A stretch of DNA of 64,000 nt, taken from positions 248,001 through 312,000 of the forward strand of contig NZ_JADCLL010000005.1 of the NCBI RefSeq assembly GCF_015070375.1, in the 5' to 3' direction. A model generated the notes under the pieces. That model had not been told where the DNA came from and did no database searches. It saw only the letters and a list, made by a program, of their open reading frames with translations. This document shows positions 47,797 through 57,372 of this stretch, in pieces. Positions within the stretch are counted from its first letter, which is position 1, and each line of letters starts with the position of its first letter. The stretch is from Nocardioides kribbensis. GTDB lineage: Bacteria > Actinomycetota > Actinomycetes > Propionibacteriales > Nocardioidaceae. The position numbers and the translations under genes are program-made.

Positions 47797-49797
47797 ATGT
47801 CGTACTTCGTGACCGGCGCCACAGGGTTCATCGGCCGCCACCTCGTCCAGGAGCTCCTCGACCACCGCGAGGGCACGGTGTTCGTGCTGGTGCGGGCCGG
47901 CTCGATGGGGCGCCTGGAGGCGCTGGTGCGCCGCTGGGGCTCCGAGCGCGTGGTGACCGTCGTCGGCGACCTCGGCGAGCCCGGCCTGGGCGTGGCACCG
48001 TCGTGGGTGGCCGAGCACGCCGGCGAGGTCGACCACCTCTTCCACCTCGCCGCGATCTACGACATGACCGCCGACGACGCCACCAACGAGGCGCTCAACG
48101 TCGGCGGCACCCGCCACGCCCTCGAGCTGGCCTCGGCCCTGCGCGTCGGCTGCTTCCACCAGGTCTCCTCGGTGGCCGCGGCCGGGGAGCACCGCGGGCG
48201 CTTCGACGAGACGATGTTCGACGAGGGCCAGCACCTGCCCTCGGCCTACCACCGCACCAAGCACGAGTCGGAGCGGATCGTGCGCGAGGAGGCGACCGTG
48301 CCGTGGCGGGTCTACCGCCCCGCGATCGTGGTCGGCCACTCCCAGACCGGCGAGATGGACAAGGTCGACGGCCCCTACTACTTCTTCCCGCTGATGAAGC
48401 GGCTGCGCGACGCGCTGCCGTCGTGGCTCCCCCTGGTCGGCGTCGACCTGGGCGACACCAACGTGGTGCCGGTCGACTACGTCGCGGCCGCCATGGACCA
48501 CCTCGCCCACCTGCCCGGCCACGACGGGGAGGCCTTCCACCTGGTCAACCCCGAGCCGCAGCCCGTCGTCGACATGGTCAACGCCTTCTGCGCCGCTGCC
48601 GGGGCCCCGACCTTCGCGACCCCGCTCGACCGGCGGGTCACCACGGCGGGCCCCCTGGGCCGGCTGCCCGGCGCCCTGCGCCCCACCGCGCTGCTGGGCA
48701 AGGTGGTCGGCAACGGCCTGGTGCAGGCCGTGCTCGACCCGGTCACCTCGCGTGCCGGTGTGCCGGCCGAGGTGCTGGCCCACACCAGCTTCAGCGCGGT
48801 CTTCGACTCCCGCCGCACCGAGCGTGCGCTGGCCGGCTCCGGCATCGCCGTGCCCGACCTGGAGTCCTACGCCCGCACGCTGTGGGGCTACTGGGAGGAG
48901 CACCTCGACGAGACCACCGGGCGCGACCGCGCAGCGCGCCAGGCGCTGCAGGGCAAGCACGTGGTCATCACCGGCGCCTCCTCCGGCATCGGCCAGGTCA
49001 CCGCCCTCAAGGTCGCCCAGGCCGGCGGGGTGCCCGTGCTGGTGGCCCGCGGCAAGGACAAGCTGGAGGAGACGCGCGCGGTCATCGAGCGGCGCGGCGG
49101 CACCGCCCACGTCTACCCCTGCGACCTCTCCGACCTCGAGGCCATCGACGCGCTGTGCGCCCAGCTGGTGGCCGACCTGCCCTCGGTCGACGTCGTCGTC
49201 AACAACGCCGGACGCTCCATCCGTCGCTCGCTGGCGCTGTCGCAGGACCGCTTCCACGACTTCGAGCGCACGATGCAGCTCAACTACTTCGGCGCGATCA
49301 GGCTGGTGATGGGCCTGCTGCCGACCATGCGCGAGCAGGGCCGCGGCCACGTCGTCAACGTCTCCTCGATCGGCGTGCAGACCAACCCGCCGCGCTTCTC
49401 GGCCTACGTCGCCTCCAAGGCGGCGCTCGACTCCTGGAGCAACGTCGTCAGCTCCGAGCTGGTGGGCGACGGCGTCACGTTCACCGGCATCCACATGCCG
49501 CTCGTGCGCACGCCGATGATCGCGCCGACCAAGATCTACGACAAGTTCCCCACCATCTCACCGGCGCAGGCCGCCGACCTGGTCATCACCGCGATGGTGG
49601 AGCGCCCCCACGAGATCAACACCGCCCTCGGCAACGCCGGGGCCGTGGTCCACACGCTGGCCCCCAAGCTCGCCTTCCGGGTGCTCAACATGGCCTACCA
49701 CGTCTTCCCCGACTCCGCCGCGGCCCGCGGCGACGGCACCGCCCGGGAGTCGGAGCAGATCATGCTGGCGCGGCTCTTCCGGGGCGTGCACTGGTGA
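47797..49797 (+). CDS. Two-domain fatty acyl-CoA reductase-like SDR protein
   Basis: 666 residues. The N-terminal extended SDR domain has TGATGFIGRHL (cofactor loop) and YHRTK (Tyr-x-x-x-Lys). The C-terminal classical SDR domain begins at about residue 385 with ITGASSGIGQ and has NNAGRS and YVASK. This fused order matches mycobacterial AcrA1/Rv3391-type fatty acyl reductases, which make fatty aldehydes or alcohols for waxes. ATG 47797 lies 6 nt after TACCCT. Confidence 0.87.
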   Translation: MSYFVTGATGFIGRHLVQELLDHREGTVFVLVRAGSMGRLEALVRRWGSERVVTVVGDLGEPGLGVAPSWVAEHAGEVDHLFHLAAIYDMTADDATNEALNVGGTRHALELASALRVGCFHQVSSVAAAGEHRGRFDETMFDEGQHLPSAYHRTKHESERIVREEATVPWRVYRPAIVVGHSQTGEMDKVDGPYYFFPLMKRLRDALPSWLPLVGVDLGDTNVVPVDYVAAAMDHLAHLPGHDGEAFHLVNPEPQPVVDMVNAFCAAAGAPTFATPLDRRVTTAGPLGRLPGALRPTALLGKVVGNGLVQAVLDPVTSRAGVPAEVLAHTSFSAVFDSRRTERALAGSGIAVPDLESYARTLWGYWEEHLDETTGRDRAARQALQGKHVVITGASSGIGQVTALKVAQAGGVPVLVARGKDKLEETRAVIERRGGTAHVYPCDLSDLEAIDALCAQLVADLPSVDVVVNNAGRSIRRSLALSQDRFHDFERTMQLNYFGAIRLVMGLLPTMREQGRGHVVNVSSIGVQTNPPRFSAYVASKAALDSWSNVVSSELVGDGVTFTGIHMPLVRTPMIAPTKIYDKFPTISPAQAADLVITAMVERPHEINTALGNAGAVVHTLAPKLAFRVLNMAYHVFPDSAAARGDGTARESEQIMLARLFRGVHW

Positions 49798-49843
49798 CCT
49801 CGGGCACTGGTGACCTCGGGCCCGGGGGCGCCCCGGGCGCGGC

Positions 49844-50761
49844 TCAGCCGCGCTCGACCGGACGGGTCGGGTCGGTGACCCAGCCGCTCCAGCTGCCGGG
49901 GTAGAGCGCGGCGCGCACCCCGGCCAGCTCCAGGGCGAGCACGTCGTGGGCGGCGGTGACCCCGGAGCCGCAGTACGCCGCCACCTCGGCGCCCGGCACC
50001 GCGCCGACCGCGGCGTAGACCTCGGCCAGCTCCGCCGGCGGGCGGAAGCGGCCGTCGGGGCGGAGGTTCTCGCTCGTCGGCACGTTGACCGCGCCGGGCA
50101 CGTGGCCGGCCACCGGGTCGACCGGCTCGACCTCGCCGCGGTAGCGCTCGGGGGCGCGGGCGTCGAGGAGCACGGCCACGTCCGGCACGTCCTGCGGACC
50201 CACGACCGGCAGGTGCCCCGGGTCGGCCGCCAGGTCACCGGGGGCCGGCGTCACGGGCCCGGTCTCGACCGGGCCGCCCGCCGCGACCCAGGCCGACCAG
50301 CCGCCGTCGAGCACCCGGACGTCGGGGTGGCCGTGGAAGCGCAGCAGCCACCAGGCGCGGGCCGCGGCCCGGCCCGACCAGTCGTCGGCCACGACCACCG
50401 GCCGGTCCCGCGACACCCCGGCCCGGCGCATCGCGGCCGCGAAGGCCCCGGGGTCGGGCAGCGGGTGGCGCCCACCGCCGCCGGGCCCGGTCTCCGGGGC
50501 GCCGGCCAGGTCGGCGTCGAGGTCGACGTACGCCGCCCCGGGCACGTGGCCGGCGGCGTGCTCCTGGCGGCCCGGCGGACCGCCGAGGCGCCACCGCACG
50601 TCGAGCACCGTGACCTCCCCGAGCCGCGCGCGCAGCTCCTCGGCACCGATCAGCGGGGCCGGGACCCGGTCGCTCCCCCTGTCGCTCCCCGGGTCGCTCC
50701 CCTGGCCGCCGGGCCCGTCGCCGGGCCGGTCGCTCACCCTGCCGGTCTGCTGGTCGCTCAT
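49844..50761 (-). CDS. Two-domain sulfurtransferase (rhodanese)
   Basis: 305 residues. The first rhodanese domain (about 35-150) is inactive, with Asp in the active-site loop (VADDWSG). The second (about 170-295) has the persulfide cysteine in AAYCGSGVTA. The substrate is thiosulfate or mercaptopyruvate. A Gly/Asp/Ser-rich N-terminal extension of 30 residues is unusual. ATG 50761 is chosen; ATG 50770 is possible. Confidence 0.9.
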   Translation of the reverse strand: MSDQQTGRVSDRPGDGPGGQGSDPGSDRGSDRVPAPLIGAEELRARLGEVTVLDVRWRLGGPPGRQEHAAGHVPGAAYVDLDADLAGAPETGPGGGGRHPLPDPGAFAAAMRRAGVSRDRPVVVADDWSGRAAARAWWLLRFHGHPDVRVLDGGWSAWVAAGGPVETGPVTPAPGDLAADPGHLPVVGPQDVPDVAVLLDARAPERYRGEVEPVDPVAGHVPGAVNVPTSENLRPDGRFRPPAELAEVYAAVGAVPGAEVAAYCGSGVTAAHDVLALELAGVRAALYPGSWSGWVTDPTRPVERG

Positions 50762-50814
50762 GGCGCCCATCCTGCCGCGTGCGGCCCGGACGCGCCGTGA
50801 CAGGATCACCCCTC

Positions 50815-51501
50815 GTGGCCGAACTGCACTTCTTCACCGGCACGATGGACTCCGGCAAGAGCACCCTCGCGCTCCAGACCAACCACAACCACGCCGCACG
50901 CGGCCGCCAGGGCCGCATCTTCGTCACCCGCGACCGCGCTGGCAACGGCCAGGTCTCCAGCCGGCTGGGCCTGGTGCACGCCGCCCTCGAGGTCGACCCC
51001 GACTTCGACTTCTGGCGCTACGTCGTCACCTCGCTGACCCAGGGCGGTCGCATCGACTACCTCATCTGCGACGAGGCGCAGTTCTACACCGGCGACCAGA
51101 TCGACCAGCTGGCCAAGGTCGTCGACGAGCTCCAGATCGACGTCTTCGCCTTCGGCATCCTCACCGACTTCCGCACCCAGCTCTTCCCGGGCTCGGCCCG
51201 CCTGGTGGAGCTCGCCGACCGGATGAACGTGCTGCAGGTCGAGGCGCTGTGCTGGTGCGGCAAGCGCGCCACCCACAACGCCCGCACGGAGAACGGCGTG
51301 ATGGTCACCGAGGGCGAGGTGATCGTGGTGGGCGACGTCGAGCAGACCGCGGCCGAGGACGGCACGCCGGTCACCGCGGCCCCCGAGTCCGACGCCGACG
51401 TGGCCTACGAGGTCCTGTGCCGCCAGCACCACCGCCGTCGCCTCACCGCGGCGCGGGCCAAGGCGGTCTCGCTGGCCCCCGAGCCGCTGCCCTTCGGCTG
51501 A
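50815..51501 (+). CDS. tdk: Thymidine kinase
   Basis: 228 residues. Type II thymidine kinase phosphorylating deoxythymidine for salvage. The P-loop is GTMDSGKST, the Asp/Glu-Ala-Gln motif is CDEAQFYT, the lasso is GILTDFRTQLFPGS, and zinc cysteines are in ALCWCGKRATHNAR with a later Cys (EVLCRQHH). GTG 50815; no ribosome binding site. It is divergent from the sulfurtransferase. Confidence 0.95.
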   Translation: MAELHFFTGTMDSGKSTLALQTNHNHAARGRQGRIFVTRDRAGNGQVSSRLGLVHAALEVDPDFDFWRYVVTSLTQGGRIDYLICDEAQFYTGDQIDQLAKVVDELQIDVFAFGILTDFRTQLFPGSARLVELADRMNVLQVEALCWCGKRATHNARTENGVMVTEGEVIVVGDVEQTAAEDGTPVTAAPESDADVAYEVLCRQHHRRRLTAARAKAVSLAPEPLPFG

Positions 51502-51526
51502 CCCGACGCGGCCCGTCCGGGGCCGG

Positions 51527-51577
51527 AGCCGGGTCGGAGCCGGGACGGAGTCGGAGTCGGAGTCGGAGCCGGGACCG
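51527..51577. repeat. GGAGTC/GGAGCC simple repeat after tdk
   Basis: A run of CGGAGCCGGG and CGGAGT units in the 87-bp gap between convergent genes. It is low-complexity and could vary in length. Confidence 0.6.
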
Positions 51578-51588
51578 CCCGCACGGGG

Positions 51589-52761
51589 TCAGTCGATCAG
51601 CACCGGGATGAGCATCTCGTCGGGCGTGAGCGACCCGTGGAAGCCCACCAGGCCGGTCTCGTAGGGGAAGTCGGTCGAGGAGAGCACCACGGTGTCGCCG
51701 TGGCAGGCCACGACGACGTCGCCGTAGCGCGGCAGCACCGACGACGAGACCTCGCCGAACCAGCCCCGCGCCACGGCGTCCTCACGGGCCAGCACCTCGG
51801 CCCGGTCGCCGAGCACGCCGCGCCAGGCGGCCACGACGTCGTCGACGGCGCCGCGCTGGCAGTAGAGCTGGCGGAAGCGGGCCTCCCCGCCCAGCAGGGC
51901 CACCCCGTCGCGCAGCGCGTCGACGACGTCGACGTCGACGCGGTTGTCGTCGGGGGCGTCGACCATGCCGTGGTCGGCGACGACCAGCAGCCGCACGTGG
52001 GTGGGCAGCGCCTCGCGCAGCTGCTCGGCCTCGGCGTCGATCATGGCCAGCTGCTGGAGCCACTGGCTGGAGGCGACGCCGTGGCGGTGCCCGGTCCAGT
52101 CGAGGTCGCCGTCGTAGAGGTAGGTCAGCGACGGGCGCTGCGCCGAGGCCGTGACCGCGGCGGCGATCCGCTCACCGACCTTGTCGGCGCCCACGTAGTC
52201 GGCCCCGCGGTGGGCGGCGACGGTCAGGCCGCTGCCGGCGAACTCGCGCTTGTTGACCACCGTCACCGAGGCCCCCGCGGCGCCGAGGCGTGCGAAGGCG
52301 GTGCGCTGCGGCTGCCACTCGGTGGGGTCGACCCGCTTCGACCACTGCAGGGCGTTGAGCAGCCGGTCGGTGCCGGGCACGCGGGAGGTGAAGCCGACGA
52401 CGCCGTGCGCGCCGGGCACGAGCGCGGTGCCGAGCGAGGTCAGGCTGGTGGCGGTGGTCGACGGCACCCCGCAGGTCGCGGCGGCGTGGCCCTGGGCCAG
52501 CGCGGAGAGGTACGGCGCGGCGTGCGCGTGCCGCTGCAGCAGACGAGCGCCGAGGCCGTCGACCAGGAAGACGACGTAGGCCGGCGCGTCGGGCAGCAGC
52601 AGCCCCGCGGGCCGCCCACCCGCGAAGAAGTCGACCGGCAGCCCCAGGGCGCCCGCGACGGCCGGCACGACGTCGCCCAGCGAGCCCACGCCGTACGCCG
52701 GCTCCAGGAAGCGCGCGTCGCGGGGTCCGCGCGGGGTGGTCCCGTCGGGGGCGGGGGGCAC
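51589..52761 (-). CDS. Alkaline phosphatase superfamily protein (nucleotide pyrophosphatase-like)
   Basis: 390 residues. The metal-binding Asp is in FLVDGLGARLL, the nucleophile Thr in PSTTATSLTSLG, and further ligands are in VVADHGMVD and the C-terminal GFHGSLTPDEM. This is the phosphodiesterase/nucleotide-pyrophosphatase branch. No clear signal peptide, so it is probably cytoplasmic. GTG 52761 lies 8 bp past the DUF5998 stop. Confidence 0.88.
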   Translation of the reverse strand: MPPAPDGTTPRGPRDARFLEPAYGVGSLGDVVPAVAGALGLPVDFFAGGRPAGLLLPDAPAYVVFLVDGLGARLLQRHAHAAPYLSALAQGHAAATCGVPSTTATSLTSLGTALVPGAHGVVGFTSRVPGTDRLLNALQWSKRVDPTEWQPQRTAFARLGAAGASVTVVNKREFAGSGLTVAAHRGADYVGADKVGERIAAAVTASAQRPSLTYLYDGDLDWTGHRHGVASSQWLQQLAMIDAEAEQLREALPTHVRLLVVADHGMVDAPDDNRVDVDVVDALRDGVALLGGEARFRQLYCQRGAVDDVVAAWRGVLGDRAEVLAREDAVARGWFGEVSSSVLPRYGDVVVACHGDTVVLSSTDFPYETGLVGFHGSLTPDEMLIPVLID

Positions 52762-52769
52762 GTCGGGCC

Positions 52770-53357
52770 TCAGGCCAGGTGGGTGCGCGCCGAGAGCTCC
52801 TCGGCGAAGGCGAGCAGGCCGGCGACGGCCTCGCCGCCGTCGGCCGCGGCCGAGACGCGCAGCGAGAAGTCGTCGGAGGCGAGGACGCCGGTGTAGCCGT
52901 GGTCGGCGTCGCACTGGGGGTCGGAGCAGCCGGCCGGCTCGAGGTCGAGGCGGCTCACGCCGCCCCAGCCGATGGTCATGACGGCCTCCGCCGGGTGGCT
53001 GGGCCCCGACGTGGGGTTGGCGACCATGCGGGTGACGACCACCGAGGTCACCGACGAGAGCCGCACGGCCTCGGTGGAGGTCGAGGTGTAGGGCTCGGGC
53101 AGCAGGTCGTCGCCGGCGTGCTCGTCGGTGTGGGCCAGCACCAGGCGCGAGGGCGTGAGCACGATGACGCTGAGGTGGCGGCGCACCTCGTCGTGCTCGA
53201 AGGTCGGCTCGTGGTGGACGAAGAAGGCGAGCACCTGCTCGCCGGCCACGGCGGTGGCGACCCCGTCGGAGACGACCTCGGGGTAGTAGCCCGTGCGGTC
53301 GATGGCCGCCCTCAGCTCCCTGGTGCGGTCGCGGTCGTCGGTCCGGGCAGCGCGCAT
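52770..53357 (-). CDS. DUF5998 protein
   Basis: 195 residues, soluble. Conserved regions: DRTGYYPEVVSDGVATAVAG, FVHHEPTFEHDEVRRHLSV and CSDPQCDADHGYTG, whose paired cysteines suggest metal binding. It is co-oriented and closely spaced with the phosphatase-like gene, as in other actinobacteria. The function is unknown. Confidence 0.85.
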   Translation of the reverse strand: MRAARTDDRDRTRELRAAIDRTGYYPEVVSDGVATAVAGEQVLAFFVHHEPTFEHDEVRRHLSVIVLTPSRLVLAHTDEHAGDDLLPEPYTSTSTEAVRLSSVTSVVVTRMVANPTSGPSHPAEAVMTIGWGGVSRLDLEPAGCSDPQCDADHGYTGVLASDDFSLRVSAAADGGEAVAGLLAFAEELSARTHLA

Positions 53358-53502
53358 GGTCGTCAGTGTGTCACGGGCGGCTGCGGACCCCGCCGCGGGC
53401 GCCGCGGGGGTCGCGGCCGCGCGCGACCAGCGCCGCGGCCCCCGTCGGCGCGAGGGGTCCCGGTGGTCGGGCTGCCGGTCGGGCTGCCGGTCGGGCACGG
53501 CG

Positions 53503-54117
53503 TCAGAAGGAGTAGCCGAAGACGGCGATGTCCTTCGCGAACACCGACTCCACGCGCCGGCGCATCGCGTCGGTGTACTCGTCGTGGTAGTCGGGGCGGG
53601 ACTTGTCGACGTTGACGCTCTTGAGCGGGGTCCAGGGCAGGTCGAAGCGGGCGAAGACGGCCCGCAGGTCGGCCTCGAGGGTCTCCTGGCGCCCGATCAT
53701 GTCGGCGCGGCGGGTGCGGGTGGTGAGGTAGCGCACCTGTGGCGTCTGGAGCCGGGTCCACTCGTCGAGGCCCTTCATGATGAAGGTCTCGAAGTCGGGG
53801 CAGCTCTCGGCGACGCCCTGCATGAACTGGTTCTTGCGCTCGATGACCTGGGTGCCGTCGCGCTCGGTGTCACGGAAGCGCTCGACCATGCGGAACCACG
53901 ACAGCATCCGCGCCCACGGGTTGCGCACGAAGCCGACGGTCCAGTACGGCGTGAGGTCGGGCTCGGCGCGCAGGATGCCGCCGAGCATCGCGTGGCGGTC
54001 GATCCCCTTGACCTGGCGGGCGTCGGGGAGCGCCGGCTCGAGCGCACGCTGGATGGTCGAGCCGCCCGTCTTCTGCACGTGCACGAAGAGCAGGCGCGCA
54101 CTGTCGGAGATCACCAT
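53503..54117 (-). CDS. Sulfotransferase-family protein
   Basis: 204 residues. PAPS-binding motifs: 5' phosphosulfate loop FVHVQKTGGSTIQRAL and 3' phosphate loop VGFVRNPWARMLSW. It belongs to the sulfotransferase family 2 type that modifies sugars or lipids, and is short but apparently complete. ATG 54117. It interrupts an otherwise conserved housekeeping order, so it may be an acquired gene (inference). Confidence 0.88.
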   Translation of the reverse strand: MVISDSARLLFVHVQKTGGSTIQRALEPALPDARQVKGIDRHAMLGGILRAEPDLTPYWTVGFVRNPWARMLSWFRMVERFRDTERDGTQVIERKNQFMQGVAESCPDFETFIMKGLDEWTRLQTPQVRYLTTRTRRADMIGRQETLEADLRAVFARFDLPWTPLKSVNVDKSRPDYHDEYTDAMRRRVESVFAKDIAVFGYSF

Positions 54118-54177
54118 GGCCGGGATCCTACGGCGTGACGGGGCCCGGTCCGCCACGCGCCCCGCGGCGGCGCGCGG

Positions 54178-56880
54178 TCAGCTCGGGATGGTGTCGCCGG
54201 GGGCGCTGGGCAGGCGCCGCACGAACCAGTCGGAGCGGGCGTCGGCCACCGGGTCGATGCGGGCGTGGCCGGTCAGCACCGAGGCGCCGTGGGGCCCGGC
54301 GAGCACCAGCGGCAGCTCCAGCGAGCTGATCTGCGGGTGGTCGTTCTGCAGCTGGGCCACCCGCCGGATGAGCCACTCGACCTCCCCGATGTCGACCACC
54401 TCGCTGCCGCGGTAGCCGAAGAGCATCGGGGAGGACTTCACCTCGCGCACCATGGCCGCGGCGTCGCGCTCCCCCAGCGGCGGGATCCGGTAGGCCTTGT
54501 CGCCGAGCAGCTCGATGATCGGCCCGGAGATGCCGAAGGAGACCACCGGTCCGAAGAGCGGGTCCTCGATGCTGCGCACGGCCACCGGCACGCCGACCGG
54601 TGAGGTCTTCTGCACCACGAAGCCCGACTCGACGGGGTCGCCGATGAGGGTGGTGAGCGACTGCCAGGCGTCGGCCATCTCGCGCCGGTCGTCGATGTTG
54701 CGCCACACGTGGGAGAGGTCGGGGCGCTCGCGCAGGTGCTCGGCGGTGGCCTTGAGCACGACGTCCCAGCCCAGCTCGTCGGCGGCCGCGGTCGCCTCGT
54801 CCAGGGTGTGCACCGGGTGGGCGGTCCACAGGTCGATGCCGTAGGTCGCCAGCAGCTCGCGCAGGGCCGGGGTCGGCACCTCGAGGCCGTCGGGGTGCTC
54901 GGCGAGCAGCTCGTTGAGCAGGTTGCGCGCACCGATCTGGTCGACGGCGTCGGGGTCCGGCGGCACCCCGTCGGGGGTGCGCAGCCACACGGCGTACTCG
55001 ACGACGTGGGCCAGGGCCCGCACGGCCGCCTCGACGGCGGGGTAGGACGGCACCGAGCCGCGCCCGGCGGTGGAGCCGGCGACGTCGGGCACGCGCAGCA
55101 GCTCGGGCACGCCCTCGACGCCGAGGAAGGTCGAGACGAGCGGCTTGTCGGACTGCTCGCCGATGGCGGCGAGCACGTTGGCGACCTCCTCCCCCGAGAC
55201 GTTGAGCGGGGGGATGTAGACCGCGACGACCGAGTCGACGTCGGGGTCGTCGATGGCGGCGTCGAGGGCGTCCTCGAAGTCGTCGGCGCCGGCCTCGGCG
55301 CCCAGCGCGACCGACTTGTTGACGACCAGGCCGACCGCGGCGGCGGCGTCGGCGGCGAGCAGCCCCAGGGCGTCGGAGTTGCCGACGATGGCCACCCGGC
55401 GCCCGCGCGGCAGCGGCTGGTGGGCCAGCAGCTGCGCGACGTCGAACATCTCCTCCAGCGCGTCGACCTGGATCACCCCGGCCTGCCGGAACATCGCGTC
55501 GACGGCCTGCGGGGGCGCGGCGATCTTGCGCACGGCGTGGCCCATCGGCACGCCCTGGGTGGTGCGGCCCGAGCGCACGGCCACGATCGGCTTGCGCAGC
55601 GAGACCCGGCGGGCGATGCGGGAGAACTTGCGCGGGTTGCCGATGGACTCCAGGTACATCATCACGACCTCGGTGGACTCGTCCTCCTCCCAGTACTGCA
55701 GGAGGTCGTTGCCCGAGACGTCGGCGCGGTTGCCCGCGCTGACGAAGGTCGACAGGCCCAGGCCGCGGTTCTGCACCTTCTCCAGGATGGCCGAGCCGAG
55801 CGCACCGGACTGGCAGAAGAAGCCCGCGCGACCGCGCGGCGGCATCACCGAGGACAGCGAGGCGTTGACCGAGACCGCCGGGTCGGTGTTGATGACGCCC
55901 AGGCAGTTGGGGCCGATGAGGCGCAGGCCGTAGGAGCGCGAGAGCCCCACCAGGCGACGCTGGCGCTGGCGGCCCTCCTCGCCGGTCTCGGCGAAGCCCG
56001 AGGAGATGACCACGAGCCCGTGCACGCCCTTGGCCGCGCAGTCGAGCACGACGTCCTGCACCGCGTCGGCCGGCACGGCCACGATGGCCACGTCGACGTC
56101 GTCGGGGATGTCGGAGACCGACTTGTAGGCCGGCAGCCCCGACACCGCGCCGGCGGTGGGGTTGACGGCGTAGACGCGCCCGGTGAAGTCGCCATTGACG
56201 AGGTTGCGCACCAGGGTCTGGCCGATCGTGTCCTGGCGGCGGCTGGCCCCGACGATGGCCACGGAGCGGGGGTTGAAGAAGCGCTCGATCGACGCGGCCT
56301 CGGCGCGGTGCTCGCGCCCGTGCATCACGCCGACCGCGGTGTCGGTGGGCGCGATGGGGAACTCCAGCTGCAGCACGCCGTCCTCGTACTCGCTGGCCAC
56401 GCGGTAGCCGGCGTCGCGGAAGGTCTGGATCATGCGGCTGTTGTCGGGGAGGATCTCGGCGACGAACTTCTCCAGCCCGCGCTCGCGCCCGGCCTGGGCC
56501 AGGTGCTCGAGCAGCAGCTGCGCGATGCCGCGGCCCTGGTGGGCGTCCTCGACGAGAAAGGCGACCTCGGCCTCCCCCGGGCGCACCAGGTCGTAGCGGC
56601 CCACGGCGATCATCCGCTGCTGGAGCAGCAGCACGAAGGCGACGCGGTCCTGGTGGTCGACCCGGGTGAAGCGCTCCACGTCGCGCGGCGAGAGCTGCGG
56701 CATCGGGGAGAAGAACCGGTAGTACTTCGACTGGTCGGAGACCCGGGAGTAGAACTCCACCAGCAGCTCGGCGTCGTCGGGCGTGATAGGCCGGATGTGG
56801 GCCGATCGGCCGTCGCGCAGCAGGACGTCGGCCTCCCAGTGCCGCGGGGGTGCGGGGATCGGTGCCGAGGAGGTGTCCAC
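54178..56880 (-). CDS. GNAT acetyltransferase fused to acyl-CoA synthetase (NDP-forming) domains
   Basis: 900 residues. The N-terminal GNAT domain (about 20-180) has VAFLVEDAHQGRGIAQLLLE. It is followed by a CoA-binding Rossmann domain (FFNPRSVAIVGASRRQDTIG), the succinyl-CoA-ligase-like domains (FFCQSGALGSAI; GHAVRKIA) and a C-terminal ATP-grasp domain (about 680-900; GWDVVLKAT). This is the Pat-type protein-lysine acetyltransferase layout with GNAT in front. The family often controls acetyl-CoA synthetase by acetylation. GTG 56880; an in-frame extension upstream runs through repeats and was rejected. Confidence 0.88.
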   Translation of the reverse strand: MDTSSAPIPAPPRHWEADVLLRDGRSAHIRPITPDDAELLVEFYSRVSDQSKYYRFFSPMPQLSPRDVERFTRVDHQDRVAFVLLLQQRMIAVGRYDLVRPGEAEVAFLVEDAHQGRGIAQLLLEHLAQAGRERGLEKFVAEILPDNSRMIQTFRDAGYRVASEYEDGVLQLEFPIAPTDTAVGVMHGREHRAEAASIERFFNPRSVAIVGASRRQDTIGQTLVRNLVNGDFTGRVYAVNPTAGAVSGLPAYKSVSDIPDDVDVAIVAVPADAVQDVVLDCAAKGVHGLVVISSGFAETGEEGRQRQRRLVGLSRSYGLRLIGPNCLGVINTDPAVSVNASLSSVMPPRGRAGFFCQSGALGSAILEKVQNRGLGLSTFVSAGNRADVSGNDLLQYWEEDESTEVVMMYLESIGNPRKFSRIARRVSLRKPIVAVRSGRTTQGVPMGHAVRKIAAPPQAVDAMFRQAGVIQVDALEEMFDVAQLLAHQPLPRGRRVAIVGNSDALGLLAADAAAAVGLVVNKSVALGAEAGADDFEDALDAAIDDPDVDSVVAVYIPPLNVSGEEVANVLAAIGEQSDKPLVSTFLGVEGVPELLRVPDVAGSTAGRGSVPSYPAVEAAVRALAHVVEYAVWLRTPDGVPPDPDAVDQIGARNLLNELLAEHPDGLEVPTPALRELLATYGIDLWTAHPVHTLDEATAAADELGWDVVLKATAEHLRERPDLSHVWRNIDDRREMADAWQSLTTLIGDPVESGFVVQKTSPVGVPVAVRSIEDPLFGPVVSFGISGPIIELLGDKAYRIPPLGERDAAAMVREVKSSPMLFGYRGSEVVDIGEVEWLIRRVAQLQNDHPQISSLELPLVLAGPHGASVLTGHARIDPVADARSDWFVRRLPSAPGDTIPS

Positions 56881-56911
56881 GCCCCGAAATCTACCGGGTC
56901 CCGCCTCCCCC

Positions 56912-57363
56912 GGTGGTTGAGGAGGGAGCGCCAGCGACCGTCTCGAAACCACCCCCGACCACGGTGGTTGAGGAGGGAGCGCCAGCGACCGTCTCGAAAC
57001 CACCCCCGACCACGGTGGTCGAGGAGGGAGCGCCAGCGACCGTCTCGAAACCACCACCCGACCACGGTGGTTGAGGAGGGAGCGCCAGCGACCGTCTCGA
57101 AACCACCCCCGACCACGGTCATCGAGCAGGGAGCGCCAGCGACCGTCTCGAAACCACCCCCGACCACGGTGATTGAGGAGGGAGCGCCAGCGACCGTCTC
57201 GAAACCACCCCCGACCACGGTGGTTGAGGAGGGAGCGCCAGCGACCGTCTCGACACCACCCCCCGACCACGGTGGTTGAGGAGGGAGCGCCAGCGACCGT
57301 CTCGACACCACCCCCCGACCACGGTGGTTGAGGAGGGAGCGCCAGCGACCGTCTCGAAACCGC
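56912..57363 (+). repeat. Array of nine 51-52-bp palindromic repeats, orientation A
   Basis: Units start at 56913, 56964, 57015, 57067, 57118, 57169, 57220, 57272 and 57324. Each has end arms GGTGGTT and AACCACC around GAGGAGGGAGCGCCAGCG and ACCGTCTCG, separated by a CCCGACCAC-type linker. Only scattered substitutions distinguish the units. The array lies between the start of the GNAT/synthetase gene and the stop of the GIY-YIG gene. Confidence 0.93.
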
Positions 57364-57372
57364 CCTCGTCAC

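Noticed and set aside
56880-57372. A 5' extension of the GNAT/synthetase gene encoding repeated VVSRRSLALP-like peptide blocks.
   Set aside because: The peptide is a translation of the palindromic DNA array; both strands are open there. The conserved protein starts at GTG 56880.
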